Assembly (NCBI RefSeq): GCF_000425065.1
Contig: NZ_AULB01000007.1
Span: 62,001 to 126,000, forward strand
Direction of reading: 5' to 3'
From: Actinomadura rifamycini DSM 43936
Lineage (GTDB): Bacteria; Actinomycetota; Actinomycetes; Streptosporangiales; Streptosporangiaceae
Length of the DNA stretch: 64,000 nt
The notes below the pieces were generated by a model that saw nothing but the letters and a program-made list of their open reading frames with translations, did not search any database and was not told the origin of the DNA. This document shows, piece after piece, positions 21,626 to 29,848 of this stretch (the first letter of the stretch is position 1; each line of letters starts with the position of its first letter). The position numbers were made by a program, and so were the translations under genes.

Positions 21626-22264
21626 TCACTCCCGCGGGCCGGTGCCCGCGCCGAACGCGCCGGCGTTCCACAGGCGCCGGATGTGCGCGGTCATCGCGGG
21701 CCCGACCGCGTCCAGGGCGTCCAGGTCCTTGCGGGCCACCGGCGGGGCGACCATGGCGCAGACCGCCGACACCACCGTCCGGCAGGTGAACCGGCCGGCG
21801 TCGTCCGCGACGCCCAGCAGCCCGGCCAGCGCGGCGGCCATGGCGGCCTCCCGCTCGGCCCGCCGCCGGATGGCCTCCGCCCCCGCCGCGAACGCCTCGA
21901 CCAGGAACAGCCGCGCGAAGGGCAGTTCCGCGGCGACCGTCCGCAGGTAGTGGTCGAGGGCGCGCTCGCACCGCTCCAGGGGGTTCTCGCCGTCCGCCGG
22001 GACCGGCTTCCGGGTCAGCGACGCCCAGGCCGTGTCGAACGACGCCAGGAAGCAGTCCTGCTTCGAGGAGAAGAGCCGGTAGAAGGTCTGCCGCGACACC
22101 CCCGCGTGCTTCAGCACGTCCTCGACGGCGGTCGCGGCGTAGCCTTTCTCGGACATGACCTCCGCCATCGCGCGGCACAGCCGCTCCCGCTGGATCCGGG
22201 CCACTTCCTCCGGGGCGAGCGCGTGGCGCCCCCGCGGCAGCCGACGCGACGATGTGCTGGCCAT
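21626..22264 (-). CDS. TetR family transcriptional regulator
   Basis: A 212-residue regulator. The N-terminal helix-turn-helix is YAATAVEDVLKHAGVSRQTF followed by YRLF (about 41-64), the classical TetR form; the C-terminal ligand-binding half is Ala-rich helical and without known specificity. An ATG at 22264 preceded by an AAGGTGG site is chosen over GTG 22267. It stands between DUF5701 and the secreted lipase, all on the minus strand, so the lipase promoter 66-94 bp downstream of its stop is a likely target. Confidence 0.9.
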   Translation of the reverse strand: MASTSSRRLPRGRHALAPEEVARIQRERLCRAMAEVMSEKGYAATAVEDVLKHAGVSRQTFYRLFSSKQDCFLASFDTAWASLTRKPVPADGENPLERCERALDHYLRTVAAELPFARLFLVEAFAAGAEAIRRRAEREAAMAAALAGLLGVADDAGRFTCRTVVSAVCAMVAPPVARKDLDALDAVGPAMTAHIRRLWNAGAFGAGTGPRE

Positions 22265-22326
22265 CACACCACCTTAGAACAGGGATCGGACCCGGCCCAC
22301 CCCGTCCACCTGCGCGGGAGCGCCCG

Positions 22327-22962
22327 TCACGCGCGGCGCGCGCCCCCGGAGGCCATGCCGAGCCACGTGTGCGGGTTCCCGGCCCAGCACCAGCCGAGCT
22401 TCGGCGCGTTCTGGCTGATCCAGATCGCGGGGACCCGGCGGTCGCCGCACCGGGAGCCGCCCAGCGAGAAGCACTTGTTCTTCACGAGCACCTCCGGGAA
22501 GTGCGTGACCAGCGCGATGCCCTCCTCGATCGTCAGCAGGGTCCGCTCGCGCTTCGCGATGACGTCCATGGCGTCGTTCGGCACCTCGCCGCAGAACTCC
22601 TCGCCCCGCTCGACGTCCAGCAGCAGGTAGGCGTCCGGGTCCGGGAGCTCCTCGACGGCGGTGAACCGCTCGAGGGAGCCCGGCTCGAAGGAGCGGTCCA
22701 CGAACCCGGGCTTCTTCTTCCCGTGCAGGGTCGTGCGCGGCATCGACTCCTCGATCGGGACGACGTTCCGCGTCACGACGAGGACGAACGGGATCCGTCC
22801 GGCCGCCGCGTCCACCTCGACGGCGCCGAGCCCCGCGGCGACGTCCCGCAGCGGGGCGACGAGCGCGCCGAGCCGTCCGGCGTCCGGTACCGCGGGCTCC
22901 AGGTTCGCGACCTGCCGGTCGAACTCGGCCGTCGCGTCGATGGTCTTCGGATCGGTCGTCAA
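22327..22962 (-). CDS. DUF5701 family protein
   Basis: A 211-residue cytoplasmic protein of an actinobacterial family known as DUF5701, whose function is unknown. Marks are a long conserved C-terminal run beginning EGIALVTHFPEVL (about 149-161), a cysteine-containing LGGSRCGDRRVPA (about 171-183) and PKLGWCWAGNPHTWLG (about 190-205). Four Cys in this part might bind a metal, but no standard zinc motif is seen. It has a strong promoter of its own (TTGACA-17-TAACTT). The operon partner, if any, is the TetR gene 62 bp downstream. Confidence 0.75.
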   Translation of the reverse strand: MTTDPKTIDATAEFDRQVANLEPAVPDAGRLGALVAPLRDVAAGLGAVEVDAAAGRIPFVLVVTRNVVPIEESMPRTTLHGKKKPGFVDRSFEPGSLERFTAVEELPDPDAYLLLDVERGEEFCGEVPNDAMDVIAKRERTLLTIEEGIALVTHFPEVLVKNKCFSLGGSRCGDRRVPAIWISQNAPKLGWCWAGNPHTWLGMASGGARRA

Positions 22963-23012
22963 GCAGGGGCTCCTTCACGGTCGGCACGCCGCACCGGCGC
23001 TGACGGGGGCGA

Positions 23013-23041
23013 AAGTTATGTCAGGCACATCAATATGTCAA
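23013..23041 (-). promoter_or_regulatory. Sigma-70-type promoter of the DUF5701 gene
   Basis: A consensus TTGACA -35 (23041-23036) and TAACTT -10 (23018-23013) lie on the minus strand with a 17-base spacer. The motif TGACATA occurs twice, once over the -35 and once over the -10, and an ACAT-attg-ATGT inverted repeat fills the spacer, so a repressor could bind here. The 5' leader would be about 45 bases. Confidence 0.65.
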
Positions 23042-23111
23042 CGCCAACTTTAGGTCAATTCTGACGAGCGCGGCGGAGCAGCCCGCGCCCCGCCGAGGCG
23101 AAGGCGGCACC

Positions 23112-23129
23112 CGTACGCGGCCGCGTACG
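23112..23129. repeat. Perfect 18-bp palindrome
   Basis: CGTACGCGGCCGCGTACG is its own reverse complement, with no loop. It lies in the gap between the Ser/Thr kinase stop and the DUF5701 promoter, all on the minus strand. A loop-free palindrome suits a dimeric DNA-binding protein better than a terminator, but chance is possible at this GC content. Confidence 0.45.
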
Positions 23130-23171
23130 TCGAGCCGACAGACCGGGGGTCCAGGTGCCCCTTGGTCTTGT

Positions 23172-24623
23172 TCAGCCGATGGGCGGCGACCTGTGCCCGG
23201 GGGGATCGGCGGGCGGGGACGAGGGGTGGGACGGCGTGGCCGTTCCGGACTCGTGCGCGGGTGCCGGTGTCGTGTGGGTCGGGGACGGTGTCGTGTGGGT
23301 CGGGGTCGGTGTCGTGTGGGTCGGTGTGTGCGTGGGCGTTGGTGTCGGGGCCGGGCGCGTCGGGGTGGTGGACGGGGGCGACGGTGTCGGGGTCGGGGGC
23401 GCGGTCGTTGCCGCCGTCGCCGTCGCCGTTGGCGTCGGGGTGTCGGCCACGCGGCGGGCGGGGTCGTCCCCGTCGGGCGTCCCGAAGACGATCGCGGCGA
23501 CCACGGCGGCCGTCACGATCGCCGCCGTCGCGAGGGCCGCTTTCGCGGGCGCCGGTAGGCCGCCGCCCGGTGCCGCGCCCGGTTCCGGCGGCACGTCCGG
23601 CGATGCGTCGAGGTGCGCGCCCGGTTCGGCGAGCGTTCCCGCCGGGTCGGCGCCCGGGACGTCCGGTGCCCCGTCCGGGCCCGTGAGCGTTCCCGCCGGG
23701 TCGACGTCCGCGGCATCCGGGGCCTCGGGAGCGGCCGGGCCGGGCGGGGCGGCCGGGGAGGCGGCGGCGGCCAGGGGGAAGGCGGGGGCGAAGGCCGCGG
23801 CGGCGACGGCGAGGGTGCGGGCGGCCCGGTCCTGCCAGCCGGGGCCGTAGGCGCGGGCGGCGGCGTCCTCGAGTTCGGCGGCGAAGGCGGCGGCGCCCGC
23901 CGGGCGGGCGGCGGGCGACTTCGCGAGGCCCCGGGCGACGAGGGTGCGCAGCGGCGCGGGGACGTCGTCCGCGGGGACCGGCGCGTGGACGTGCGCCGCC
24001 ATGAGGTCGGGGCCGGTGCGGGACGCGTAGGGGCGGTGGCCGGTGACGCACTCGTAGAAGACGCAGGCGGCGGCGTAGACGTCGGCGGCGGGGGTGACGG
24101 GTTCGCCGCGCCACTGCTCGGGCGCCATGTAGGCGGGGGTGCCGACGCGGCCGCCGCCGCCGGTGCGGGCGGCGACGCCGAAGTCGATGAGCTTGCTGAG
24201 CCCGTCGGCGCGGACGACGACGTTGGCGGGCTTGTAGTCGCGGTGGACGACGCCCGCGGCGTGGGCGGCGGCGAGGCCGAGCAGCGACCCCTTCAGCAGC
24301 AGCAGGGACGCCTCGGGGGTGAGGGCGCCGCGGTCGGCGAGGATGCGCTTGAGCGAGACGCCGTCCACGACCTCCATCACGATCGCGGCTCCGGTCGCGT
24401 CCTCGAACAGGCGGTACAGGCGCGCGACGTTGGGGTGGCGGACGCGGGCGAGCATGCGGGCCTCGTGCCGGAACACCTCCCGCGCGATCGGGTCGGAGCC
24501 CGCCGGCAGGTACTTGATCGCGACCGGCGGGCCGCCGGTGACGTGCCGGGCCAGGACGACCCGGCCCTGCGTCCCCCGCCCCAGTTCGCGCACCTCGCGA
24601 AAGCCCGAGATCCCCCAGCTCAT
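23172..24623 (-). CDS. Membrane-anchored Ser/Thr protein kinase
   Basis: A 483-residue bacterial Hanks-type kinase. The glycine loop GRGTQGRVVLA (about 15-25), catalytic VVHRDYKPANV (about 132-142, with Y where L is usual) and IDFGVAART show an active kinase domain to about residue 265. A Pro/Ala/Asp-rich linker follows, then one membrane span (AIVTAAVVAAIVFG, near 374-387). The outside tail is a Thr/Pro low-complexity region with repeated PTHTTP-like units, probably O-glycosylated cell-wall-spanning stalk. No PASTA domains are present. The ATG at 24623 is chosen because GGGGGC precedes it and the kinase domain starts directly. It is divergent from the twelve-gene island by 147 bp. Confidence 0.9.
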   Translation of the reverse strand: MSWGISGFREVRELGRGTQGRVVLARHVTGGPPVAIKYLPAGSDPIAREVFRHEARMLARVRHPNVARLYRLFEDATGAAIVMEVVDGVSLKRILADRGALTPEASLLLLKGSLLGLAAAHAAGVVHRDYKPANVVVRADGLSKLIDFGVAARTGGGGRVGTPAYMAPEQWRGEPVTPAADVYAAACVFYECVTGHRPYASRTGPDLMAAHVHAPVPADDVPAPLRTLVARGLAKSPAARPAGAAAFAAELEDAAARAYGPGWQDRAARTLAVAAAAFAPAFPLAAAASPAAPPGPAAPEAPDAADVDPAGTLTGPDGAPDVPGADPAGTLAEPGAHLDASPDVPPEPGAAPGGGLPAPAKAALATAAIVTAAVVAAIVFGTPDGDDPARRVADTPTPTATATAATTAPPTPTPSPPSTTPTRPAPTPTPTHTPTHTTPTPTHTTPSPTHTTPAPAHESGTATPSHPSSPPADPPGHRSPPIG

Positions 24624-24770
24624 CGCGGTCGCCCCCTTTGTCGGCTGCTTTGTGGGACGCCGGAACCGCGGCCCCGGTTCGGCCGCCGCGACCGCTGTGC
24701 GGAGATATGCCTGTTCAGTGTCATTGCGTCGCCATATGCTGGGCGGGCTCGCGGATTCGGGAGGTCGGGG

Positions 24771-25157
24771 TTGTCGCATTTCACGAGAGTGCGCACACGG
24801 TTCGCCGACGGGGCGGTGCTGCGGCGCGCGCTGGAGGAGATGGGCCACGAGGTCCGGTCGGCCGGGCAAGGCGTGCGCGGGTGGATGGGGCAGCGCACGG
24901 AGGCGGAATTCAAGATTCGGCCCGGCCGGGGAAAGCACGAGATCGGGTTCGTGAAGGCGGAGAACGGCTACGAGGTCGTCGCCGACTGGTACGGCGTCCG
25001 CGGGACGACCGAGCAGCGCTTCGTCCGGGAGCTGAAGCAGAAGTACGCGCTGGTGAGCACCATTTCGACGTTGCGTGAGCGCGGGTTCGACATCGATTCC
25101 AGCAGGACCGAGGAGTCCGGGGACATCAGGGTCGTCCTCCGGCGGGCGGGGGTGTGA
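24771..25157 (+). CDS. DUF1257 (Ycf35-like) protein
   Basis: A 128-residue DUF1257 protein. The opening SHFTRVRTRFADGAVLRRAL and the late EQRFVRELKQKYAL are typical of the Ycf35 family known from cyanobacteria and plastids, whose function is unsettled. A TTG start is chosen: GGAGG lies about six bases before it and a Ser-His-Phe opening is usual in the family. Its stop overlaps the ATG of the DUF2997 gene (TGATG). A second, longer DUF1257 protein sits at 38758-39171 on the far side of the same gene cluster. Confidence 0.8.
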   Translation: MSHFTRVRTRFADGAVLRRALEEMGHEVRSAGQGVRGWMGQRTEAEFKIRPGRGKHEIGFVKAENGYEVVADWYGVRGTTEQRFVRELKQKYALVSTISTLRERGFDIDSSRTEESGDIRVVLRRAGV

Positions 25158-25354
25158 TGGACGAGACCGTCGAGGTGACGATCAAGCCGGACGGCAAGGT
25201 CGAGATCCATGTGACCGGGGTCGACGGCATGGCGTGCCTGGCGACGACCGAGGAGCTCGTGCGGATGCTCGGCGGCGAGGTCGAGGCGCAGGAGCTGACG
25301 GCGGAGGCGTACAACGAGACCGGGGAAGAGCAGCAGGACCGGTTGTGGCACTGA
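25157..25354 (+). CDS. DUF2997 small protein
   Basis: A 65-residue protein of the DUF2997 family: an early VEVTIKPDGKVEIHVTG strand-rich segment, one Cys at about position 27, then CLATTEELVRMLGG and a polar tail. DUF2997 is regularly found beside DUF1257 and Ycf46-type AAA genes. Its function is unknown; a small partner or substrate of the radical SAM protein encoded by the next gene is one possibility. It overlaps both neighbours, by one base upstream and ten downstream, so the three genes form a tight translational unit. Confidence 0.8.
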   Translation: MDETVEVTIKPDGKVEIHVTGVDGMACLATTEELVRMLGGEVEAQELTAEAYNETGEEQQDRLWH

Positions 25355-25920
25355 CGTGGCGGGTCCACGCCACGCTGGCGCGGAGCGCCGCGAACGGGCC
25401 GGGGATGCGGTTCGTGGTCTGGGCGCAGGGCTGCACGCTGGGCTGCCCCGGGTGCTTCAACCCCGAGACGCACGGTCCGGGCGGGGACGTCCCGACGGTC
25501 GGGGACGTCGCGGCGGAGGCGCTCGGGACGCCCGGGATCGACGGGGTCACGGTGAGCGGCGGGGAGCCGCTGGAGCAGCCGGAGGCGCTGCGGGAGTTCT
25601 GCGGGCTGGTGCGGCCGTCGGGTCTCGGGATCGTGGTGCTGACGGGGTTCGCGCGGCGTGAGATCGAGGCGGACCCGGGGCTGTCGGCGGCCGTAGAACG
25701 GGCCGACATGGTGATCGCGGGGCGGTACAACGCGCGGCTGAGGATCGGCGCCGGGCTCCGCGGGTCGTCCAACAAGGAGTACTGGGCGGTCACGGGCCGG
25801 TACGGGCCGGAGGATTTCGCGGACGTGCCGGAGAGCGAGATCGTCATAGCCGCGGACGGGACCGTCTCGGTCACGGGCATGCACGCGTGGGAGAACGAGG
25901 GGCGCCGAGGAGACCGATGA
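25345..25920 (+). CDS. Radical SAM 4Fe-4S protein, NrdG-like
   Basis: A 191-residue radical SAM enzyme of the small activase type. Cys30, Cys34 and Cys37 in CTLGCPGC form the CxxxCxxC cluster motif and VTVSGGEPL (about 68-76) is the SAM-contacting GGE loop. NrdG and PflA have this size and layout and normally activate a glycyl-radical enzyme, but none is encoded here. A GTG start overlapping the DUF2997 end is chosen because it starts directly with the conserved VHATLARSAANGPG, the activase N-terminus. The enzyme could modify a protein in the same cluster. Its stop overlaps the AAA start (ATGA). Confidence 0.82.
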   Translation: MALTWRVHATLARSAANGPGMRFVVWAQGCTLGCPGCFNPETHGPGGDVPTVGDVAAEALGTPGIDGVTVSGGEPLEQPEALREFCGLVRPSGLGIVVLTGFARREIEADPGLSAAVERADMVIAGRYNARLRIGAGLRGSSNKEYWAVTGRYGPEDFADVPESEIVIAADGTVSVTGMHAWENEGRRGDR

Positions 25921-27461
25921 GCGTTCACGATGATCTGAACCTGTACCTGCGGGCGCGGGTCCCGATGATCGTCCTGGTGACGGTGGAGGAGCAGCGCGCG
26001 CTGGAGATCCTCAACGAGGTGCGGGTCGGGCGGGACGCGTCCGCGAAGTCCGACCTCGTGATGTGGGACGTCGCGCGGGGGCTGGTGTCGCGGGACGGGC
26101 GGTCGATGCCGACGGCGCCGACGCCGGACGCGGCCCTCGACAAGATCGCGGAGATGGCCCGCGACAACCCGAACCGCAAGGACCTCTACGTCCTGAAGGA
26201 CTTCCACGAGTTCTGGCACAAGAGCCCGGCGGTGAAGCGGAAGCTGCGCAACCTCGCGCACGGCCTGGTGTCGACGTACGCGTCGCTGGTGGTGACGACG
26301 CATTCGGCGGACGTCCCGGCCGAGCTGGGCGACGACGTGGTCGTTCTCGACATGCCGCTGCCGGGCCTGCGGGAGCTGCGCCACGACCTGGACGAGCTGA
26401 TCCGGCAGACGCGGGTGGAGTGCGACCTGACGCACCACGGCCGGTGGCGGCTGGCGCAGGCGGCGCTGGGGCTGACGGCGACGCAGGCGCGGCGGGCGTT
26501 CTCGAAGGCGATCGTCCGGGACAAGGTGCTGGACGAGCTGGACATTCCGGCGGTGCTGGAGGAGAAGAAGGCGGTCATCCGGGCGTCGCAGGCCCTGGAG
26601 TACTACAGCGCGGAGGAGACGCTCGAGGACGTCGGCGGGCTGGAGCTGCTCAAGGAGTGGCTGACGCTGCGGGAGAGCGCGTTCGGGGAGGACGCCGCGA
26701 AGTTCGGGCTCCCGGCGCCGAAGGGGATGGCGCTGATCGGCATCCCGGGGACCGGCAAGAGCCTCACCGCGAAGATGATCAGCGGGTTGTGGCGGCTGCC
26801 GCTGCTGCGGCTGGACGTCGGCGCGCTGTTCGGCTCGCTGGTGGGCGAGTCGGAGGAGCGGCTGCGGCGCGCCCTGAAGATCACCGAGACGGTGTCGCCG
26901 TGCGTCCTGTGGATCGACGAGCTGGAGAAGTCGATGGCGTCCGGCGGGCTCGACGGCGGCACGTCGCAGCGGGTGTTCGGCACGATCCTGACCTGGATGC
27001 AGGAGAAGACGGCGCCGGTGTTCGTGGTGGCGACCGCGAACGACGTGGGGGCGCTGCCGCCGGAGACGCTGCGGCGCGGCCGGTTCGACGAGGTGTTCTT
27101 CCTCGACCTGCCGACCGACAGCGAGCGCCGCGAGATCCTGAACGTCCATCTGCGCAAGCGGCTGCGGGACCCGGCGGCGTTCGACGTGATGCGGCTGGCG
27201 CGGCTGTCGGACGGGTACGTCGGCGCGGAGATCGAGCAGGCGATCGTCGACGCGCTGTACCGGGCGTTCGCGGACGGCCCGCGCGACATCACGACGGACG
27301 ACGTCGCGGCGGCGATCGACCGGCTCGTCCCGCTGAGCCGGTCGCAGCGGGAGCGCATCGAGGACCTGCGGTCGTGGCTGCGGGACGGGCGGGCGCAGTC
27401 GGCGTCGTTCGCGGAGGCGTCCCAGGCCGCCGAGCACCAGGTGCGGCTGGAACTGGCATGA
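25917..27461 (+). CDS. AAA ATPase, Ycf46-like
   Basis: A 514-residue AAA ATPase of the Ycf46/FtsH-like class. The N-terminal 240 residues are a degenerate RecA-like region (YLRARVPMIVLVT, then LKDFHEFW) as in Ycf46. The active AAA module follows: Walker A GIPGTGKS (275-282), Walker B LWIDELEK (331-338), sensor 1 VVATANDV, and the RRGRFDEVF arginine-finger region. It probably forms a ring that remodels or unfolds a protein. Ycf46 and Ycf35 (DUF1257) occur together in cyanobacteria, which supports a functional link here. ATGA overlaps join it to the radical SAM gene before it and to the first large repeat protein after it. Confidence 0.9.
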   Translation: MSVHDDLNLYLRARVPMIVLVTVEEQRALEILNEVRVGRDASAKSDLVMWDVARGLVSRDGRSMPTAPTPDAALDKIAEMARDNPNRKDLYVLKDFHEFWHKSPAVKRKLRNLAHGLVSTYASLVVTTHSADVPAELGDDVVVLDMPLPGLRELRHDLDELIRQTRVECDLTHHGRWRLAQAALGLTATQARRAFSKAIVRDKVLDELDIPAVLEEKKAVIRASQALEYYSAEETLEDVGGLELLKEWLTLRESAFGEDAAKFGLPAPKGMALIGIPGTGKSLTAKMISGLWRLPLLRLDVGALFGSLVGESEERLRRALKITETVSPCVLWIDELEKSMASGGLDGGTSQRVFGTILTWMQEKTAPVFVVATANDVGALPPETLRRGRFDEVFFLDLPTDSERREILNVHLRKRLRDPAAFDVMRLARLSDGYVGAEIEQAIVDALYRAFADGPRDITTDDVAAAIDRLVPLSRSQRERIEDLRSWLRDGRAQSASFAEASQAAEHQVRLELA

Positions 27462-29839
27462 GGCCGCGGGCCGACCGGTGGGCCGGCGCGTCCGCCGGGC
27501 GGTCGCCGCGGGGCCGGTGGGCGGAGCGGCGGCTGTTCGCGGCGGCGCGGCGCCGCGACCCGGAGGTGCGGGAGGCGGTCGCGCGGGTCGCCGGGACGCC
27601 GGGCCACCGGCTGCGCGAGCGGGCGCTGGAGACGGTCGCGGCGTGGTGGGCGGAAACCCGCGACCCGCTGCTGCGGGAGGGCGCGGTGCGGCTGGGCGCG
27701 GTCGCGGCGGAGCCGCCCGCGCGGGCGGTGACGCTCGCGCTGGCGGGGCGCCTGGCCGCGGACCTGGCGGCGGGCGAGGCGAGCGCGGTGCCGGGGCTGC
27801 TCGCCGACCCCGACCCGGACGTGCGGGCGCGCGCGGAGGCGTTCTGCGCGGAGGCGTCCGGGGCGATGCTGCGCGCGCTGTGGGCGCTCGGCCCGGACCC
27901 GGATTCGCCGCTGGAGGCGGTGCTGCTGGCGAACGGCGAGCCGCCGACGTCCGGTCCGCTGGACCGGCTGTGGGAGCGGTGGCTGGACCGCCCGGACGCG
28001 CGGGTCTGGGCGGCGCTGTCGCGGTGGGGGCGCCCGGCGGTCGGCGGGCCGCGCGCGCGGCTCACCGCCGTCGCGGTCGCCGCGGAGCCGGACGTCCTGC
28101 GGGAGCCGCGGAACCGGGCGGCACTGATCGACGCGCTGGCGCTGGGCGACCATCCGCTGTGCGCGATCGCCGAGGAGAAGGTCGCCGCCCTGCGCGACCA
28201 GACCCTCGTGGACGAGCTGTGCGACCGGGCGCTCGACGACGGCGGCCTCCGGACGATCTGCGCGAAGCACGGGTTCGCCCCGAAGGACCCGATGCGGCGG
28301 GTGGTGTTCTTCCTGCTGACGGGCCGTCCCGAGCAGCATCGCGCGATGGACCCGGACGGGAGCCTGCTGTCGCTCGCGTACGCGTCCGCGACGGATTCCG
28401 TGCGGGAGCGGATGCGGACGGCGATGCTCGCGGCGGGCGACCTCGACCTGGTCCGGGTCATCGTCGGCGACGACCGGCGGGCGCGGGTCGAGTCGATGTC
28501 GCCCGGCGAGGTCGCGTACCTCGCCGAGCAGCTCGCGGGGCGCGGCGCGTGGGACGACCTGTGGTCGATCGTCCAGGACCTCCCGATCGCGACGGGCGTC
28601 TCCCTCGTCCGCCTGTTCGGGGAGTGGGCGCCGCGCGGCGACGACGACCGCCGCGTCTTCGAGCTGTACCGGGCGACGGACCCGGACGCGCTGGCCCGGG
28701 CCGTCGAGCATCTGGAGGGGCTGCGGGACCGGGTGACCCGGCAGGCCCGGTACCTGTTCCGCGGCCGGGTCAACGACGTGTCGTTCGCGCCGGACGGGCC
28801 GTTCCTCGCCGCCGCGGGCACGAACCGGGTCGCGGGCGTGTTCGACCTGCGCACGGCCTCGCTCGCCGAGCGCTACGACGGGTTCGGGGCGTCGGTCGGG
28901 CGGGTCCTGCACGTGGGCGGCGGCGCGCTCGTCGCCGCCGAGCGCACCAACCGGGTCGACCGCCCGTGCCGGCTGCTGCGGTGCGCGGGCGGCGAGGCGC
29001 GGGCGCTGCACGCGGCGCCCGGGTCGGTGACGTGCCTCGCCCGCGCGGGCGACGGCGGGTTCGTCGCCGGGACCCGCGCCGGGTCGCTGCTGGTGGGCGC
29101 GCCGGGCGGGTCGGTGGAGTCGCGGCCCGTGGCGGCGCTGGGGCTGGGCGGGGGCGCCTGGGCGAGGTCCGTGGCGGTGCATCCGGGGTCGGGGCGGATC
29201 GCGGTGGCGGCCCGGCGGTTGGCCGTGACCGCGCCGGGCGGCGGCGCGGCGGCCGCCGTCACGCCGCCCGGCCCGGCGGTCGCGTGGGCGTCGTTCGCGG
29301 ACGCGGACGCGCTCGTCTGCGCGGGCCGCGGCGGGGCCGTGCGGCGGCTGCGGCTGTGCGGCGACGCGTTCGAGGAGACCGCGCAGGTCGGGCTCGACGT
29401 GCACGGGCTGGTCGGCATGGTCGGGCTGCCCCGGACCGGCGAGGTCGTCGTCGCGGACGACGGCGGCGGCCTGCACGTCCTCGACGCGGGCACCCTCGAG
29501 CGGACGGCCGTGCACCGCGCGGCGGACGTCCAGAACCGCACCGGCATGACGGTGTCGCCGGGCGGCGACTTCCTCGCGGTCGGCAACGCCGACGGCAGCA
29601 CCGACCTGTTCGACCTGCGCGTCCACGAGGTGCCGCGGATCGTCGGGCGTCCGGTGGCGAGCCTGGTCCCGGGGCATCTGGCCGCCGTCGGTTCGGCCCT
29701 GGCGGACGGGCCGGTGCGGCGCGGCGGGGGCGTGGCGCTGCGGCTGCTGGAGGCGTGCCTGGAGCACCGGTTCCGCTTCGACGTCGAGCTCGGGGACGCC
29801 GTCCGGCTGTCCGCGGGCGAGTTCGACATCAGTCTCTGA
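27458..29839 (+). CDS. Helical-repeat/propeller-like protein, paralogue 1 of 4
   Basis: A 793-residue cytoplasmic protein of unknown function. The first 400 residues look like HEAT-type helical repeats (VPGLLADPDPDVRARAEAF). A conserved centre follows, with MDPDGSLLSLAYAS, DLDLVRVIVGDDRR and LAEQLAGRGAWDDLWSIV. The second half is strand-rich with WD-like motifs (FAPDGPFLAAAGTNRV then FDLRTA; later FLAVGNADGSTDLFDL), probably a beta-propeller. It ends FDIS plus Leu after FRFDVELG. No catalytic residues are recognised. The ATG overlaps the AAA stop (ATGA), so it is translationally coupled to the ATPase and may be its scaffold or sensor subunit. Confidence 0.75.
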   Translation: MRPRADRWAGASAGRSPRGRWAERRLFAAARRRDPEVREAVARVAGTPGHRLRERALETVAAWWAETRDPLLREGAVRLGAVAAEPPARAVTLALAGRLAADLAAGEASAVPGLLADPDPDVRARAEAFCAEASGAMLRALWALGPDPDSPLEAVLLANGEPPTSGPLDRLWERWLDRPDARVWAALSRWGRPAVGGPRARLTAVAVAAEPDVLREPRNRAALIDALALGDHPLCAIAEEKVAALRDQTLVDELCDRALDDGGLRTICAKHGFAPKDPMRRVVFFLLTGRPEQHRAMDPDGSLLSLAYASATDSVRERMRTAMLAAGDLDLVRVIVGDDRRARVESMSPGEVAYLAEQLAGRGAWDDLWSIVQDLPIATGVSLVRLFGEWAPRGDDDRRVFELYRATDPDALARAVEHLEGLRDRVTRQARYLFRGRVNDVSFAPDGPFLAAAGTNRVAGVFDLRTASLAERYDGFGASVGRVLHVGGGALVAAERTNRVDRPCRLLRCAGGEARALHAAPGSVTCLARAGDGGFVAGTRAGSLLVGAPGGSVESRPVAALGLGGGAWARSVAVHPGSGRIAVAARRLAVTAPGGGAAAAVTPPGPAVAWASFADADALVCAGRGGAVRRLRLCGDAFEETAQVGLDVHGLVGMVGLPRTGEVVVADDGGGLHVLDAGTLERTAVHRAADVQNRTGMTVSPGGDFLAVGNADGSTDLFDLRVHEVPRIVGRPVASLVPGHLAAVGSALADGPVRRGGGVALRLLEACLEHRFRFDVELGDAVRLSAGEFDISL

Positions 29840-29848
29840 GGAGCGGTC

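Noticed and set aside
23172..23450. Thr/Pro-rich minus-strand stretch as a DNA repeat or separate gene
   Set aside because: It is the in-frame extracellular tail of the Ser/Thr kinase; the DNA repetition follows from the PT-rich protein.
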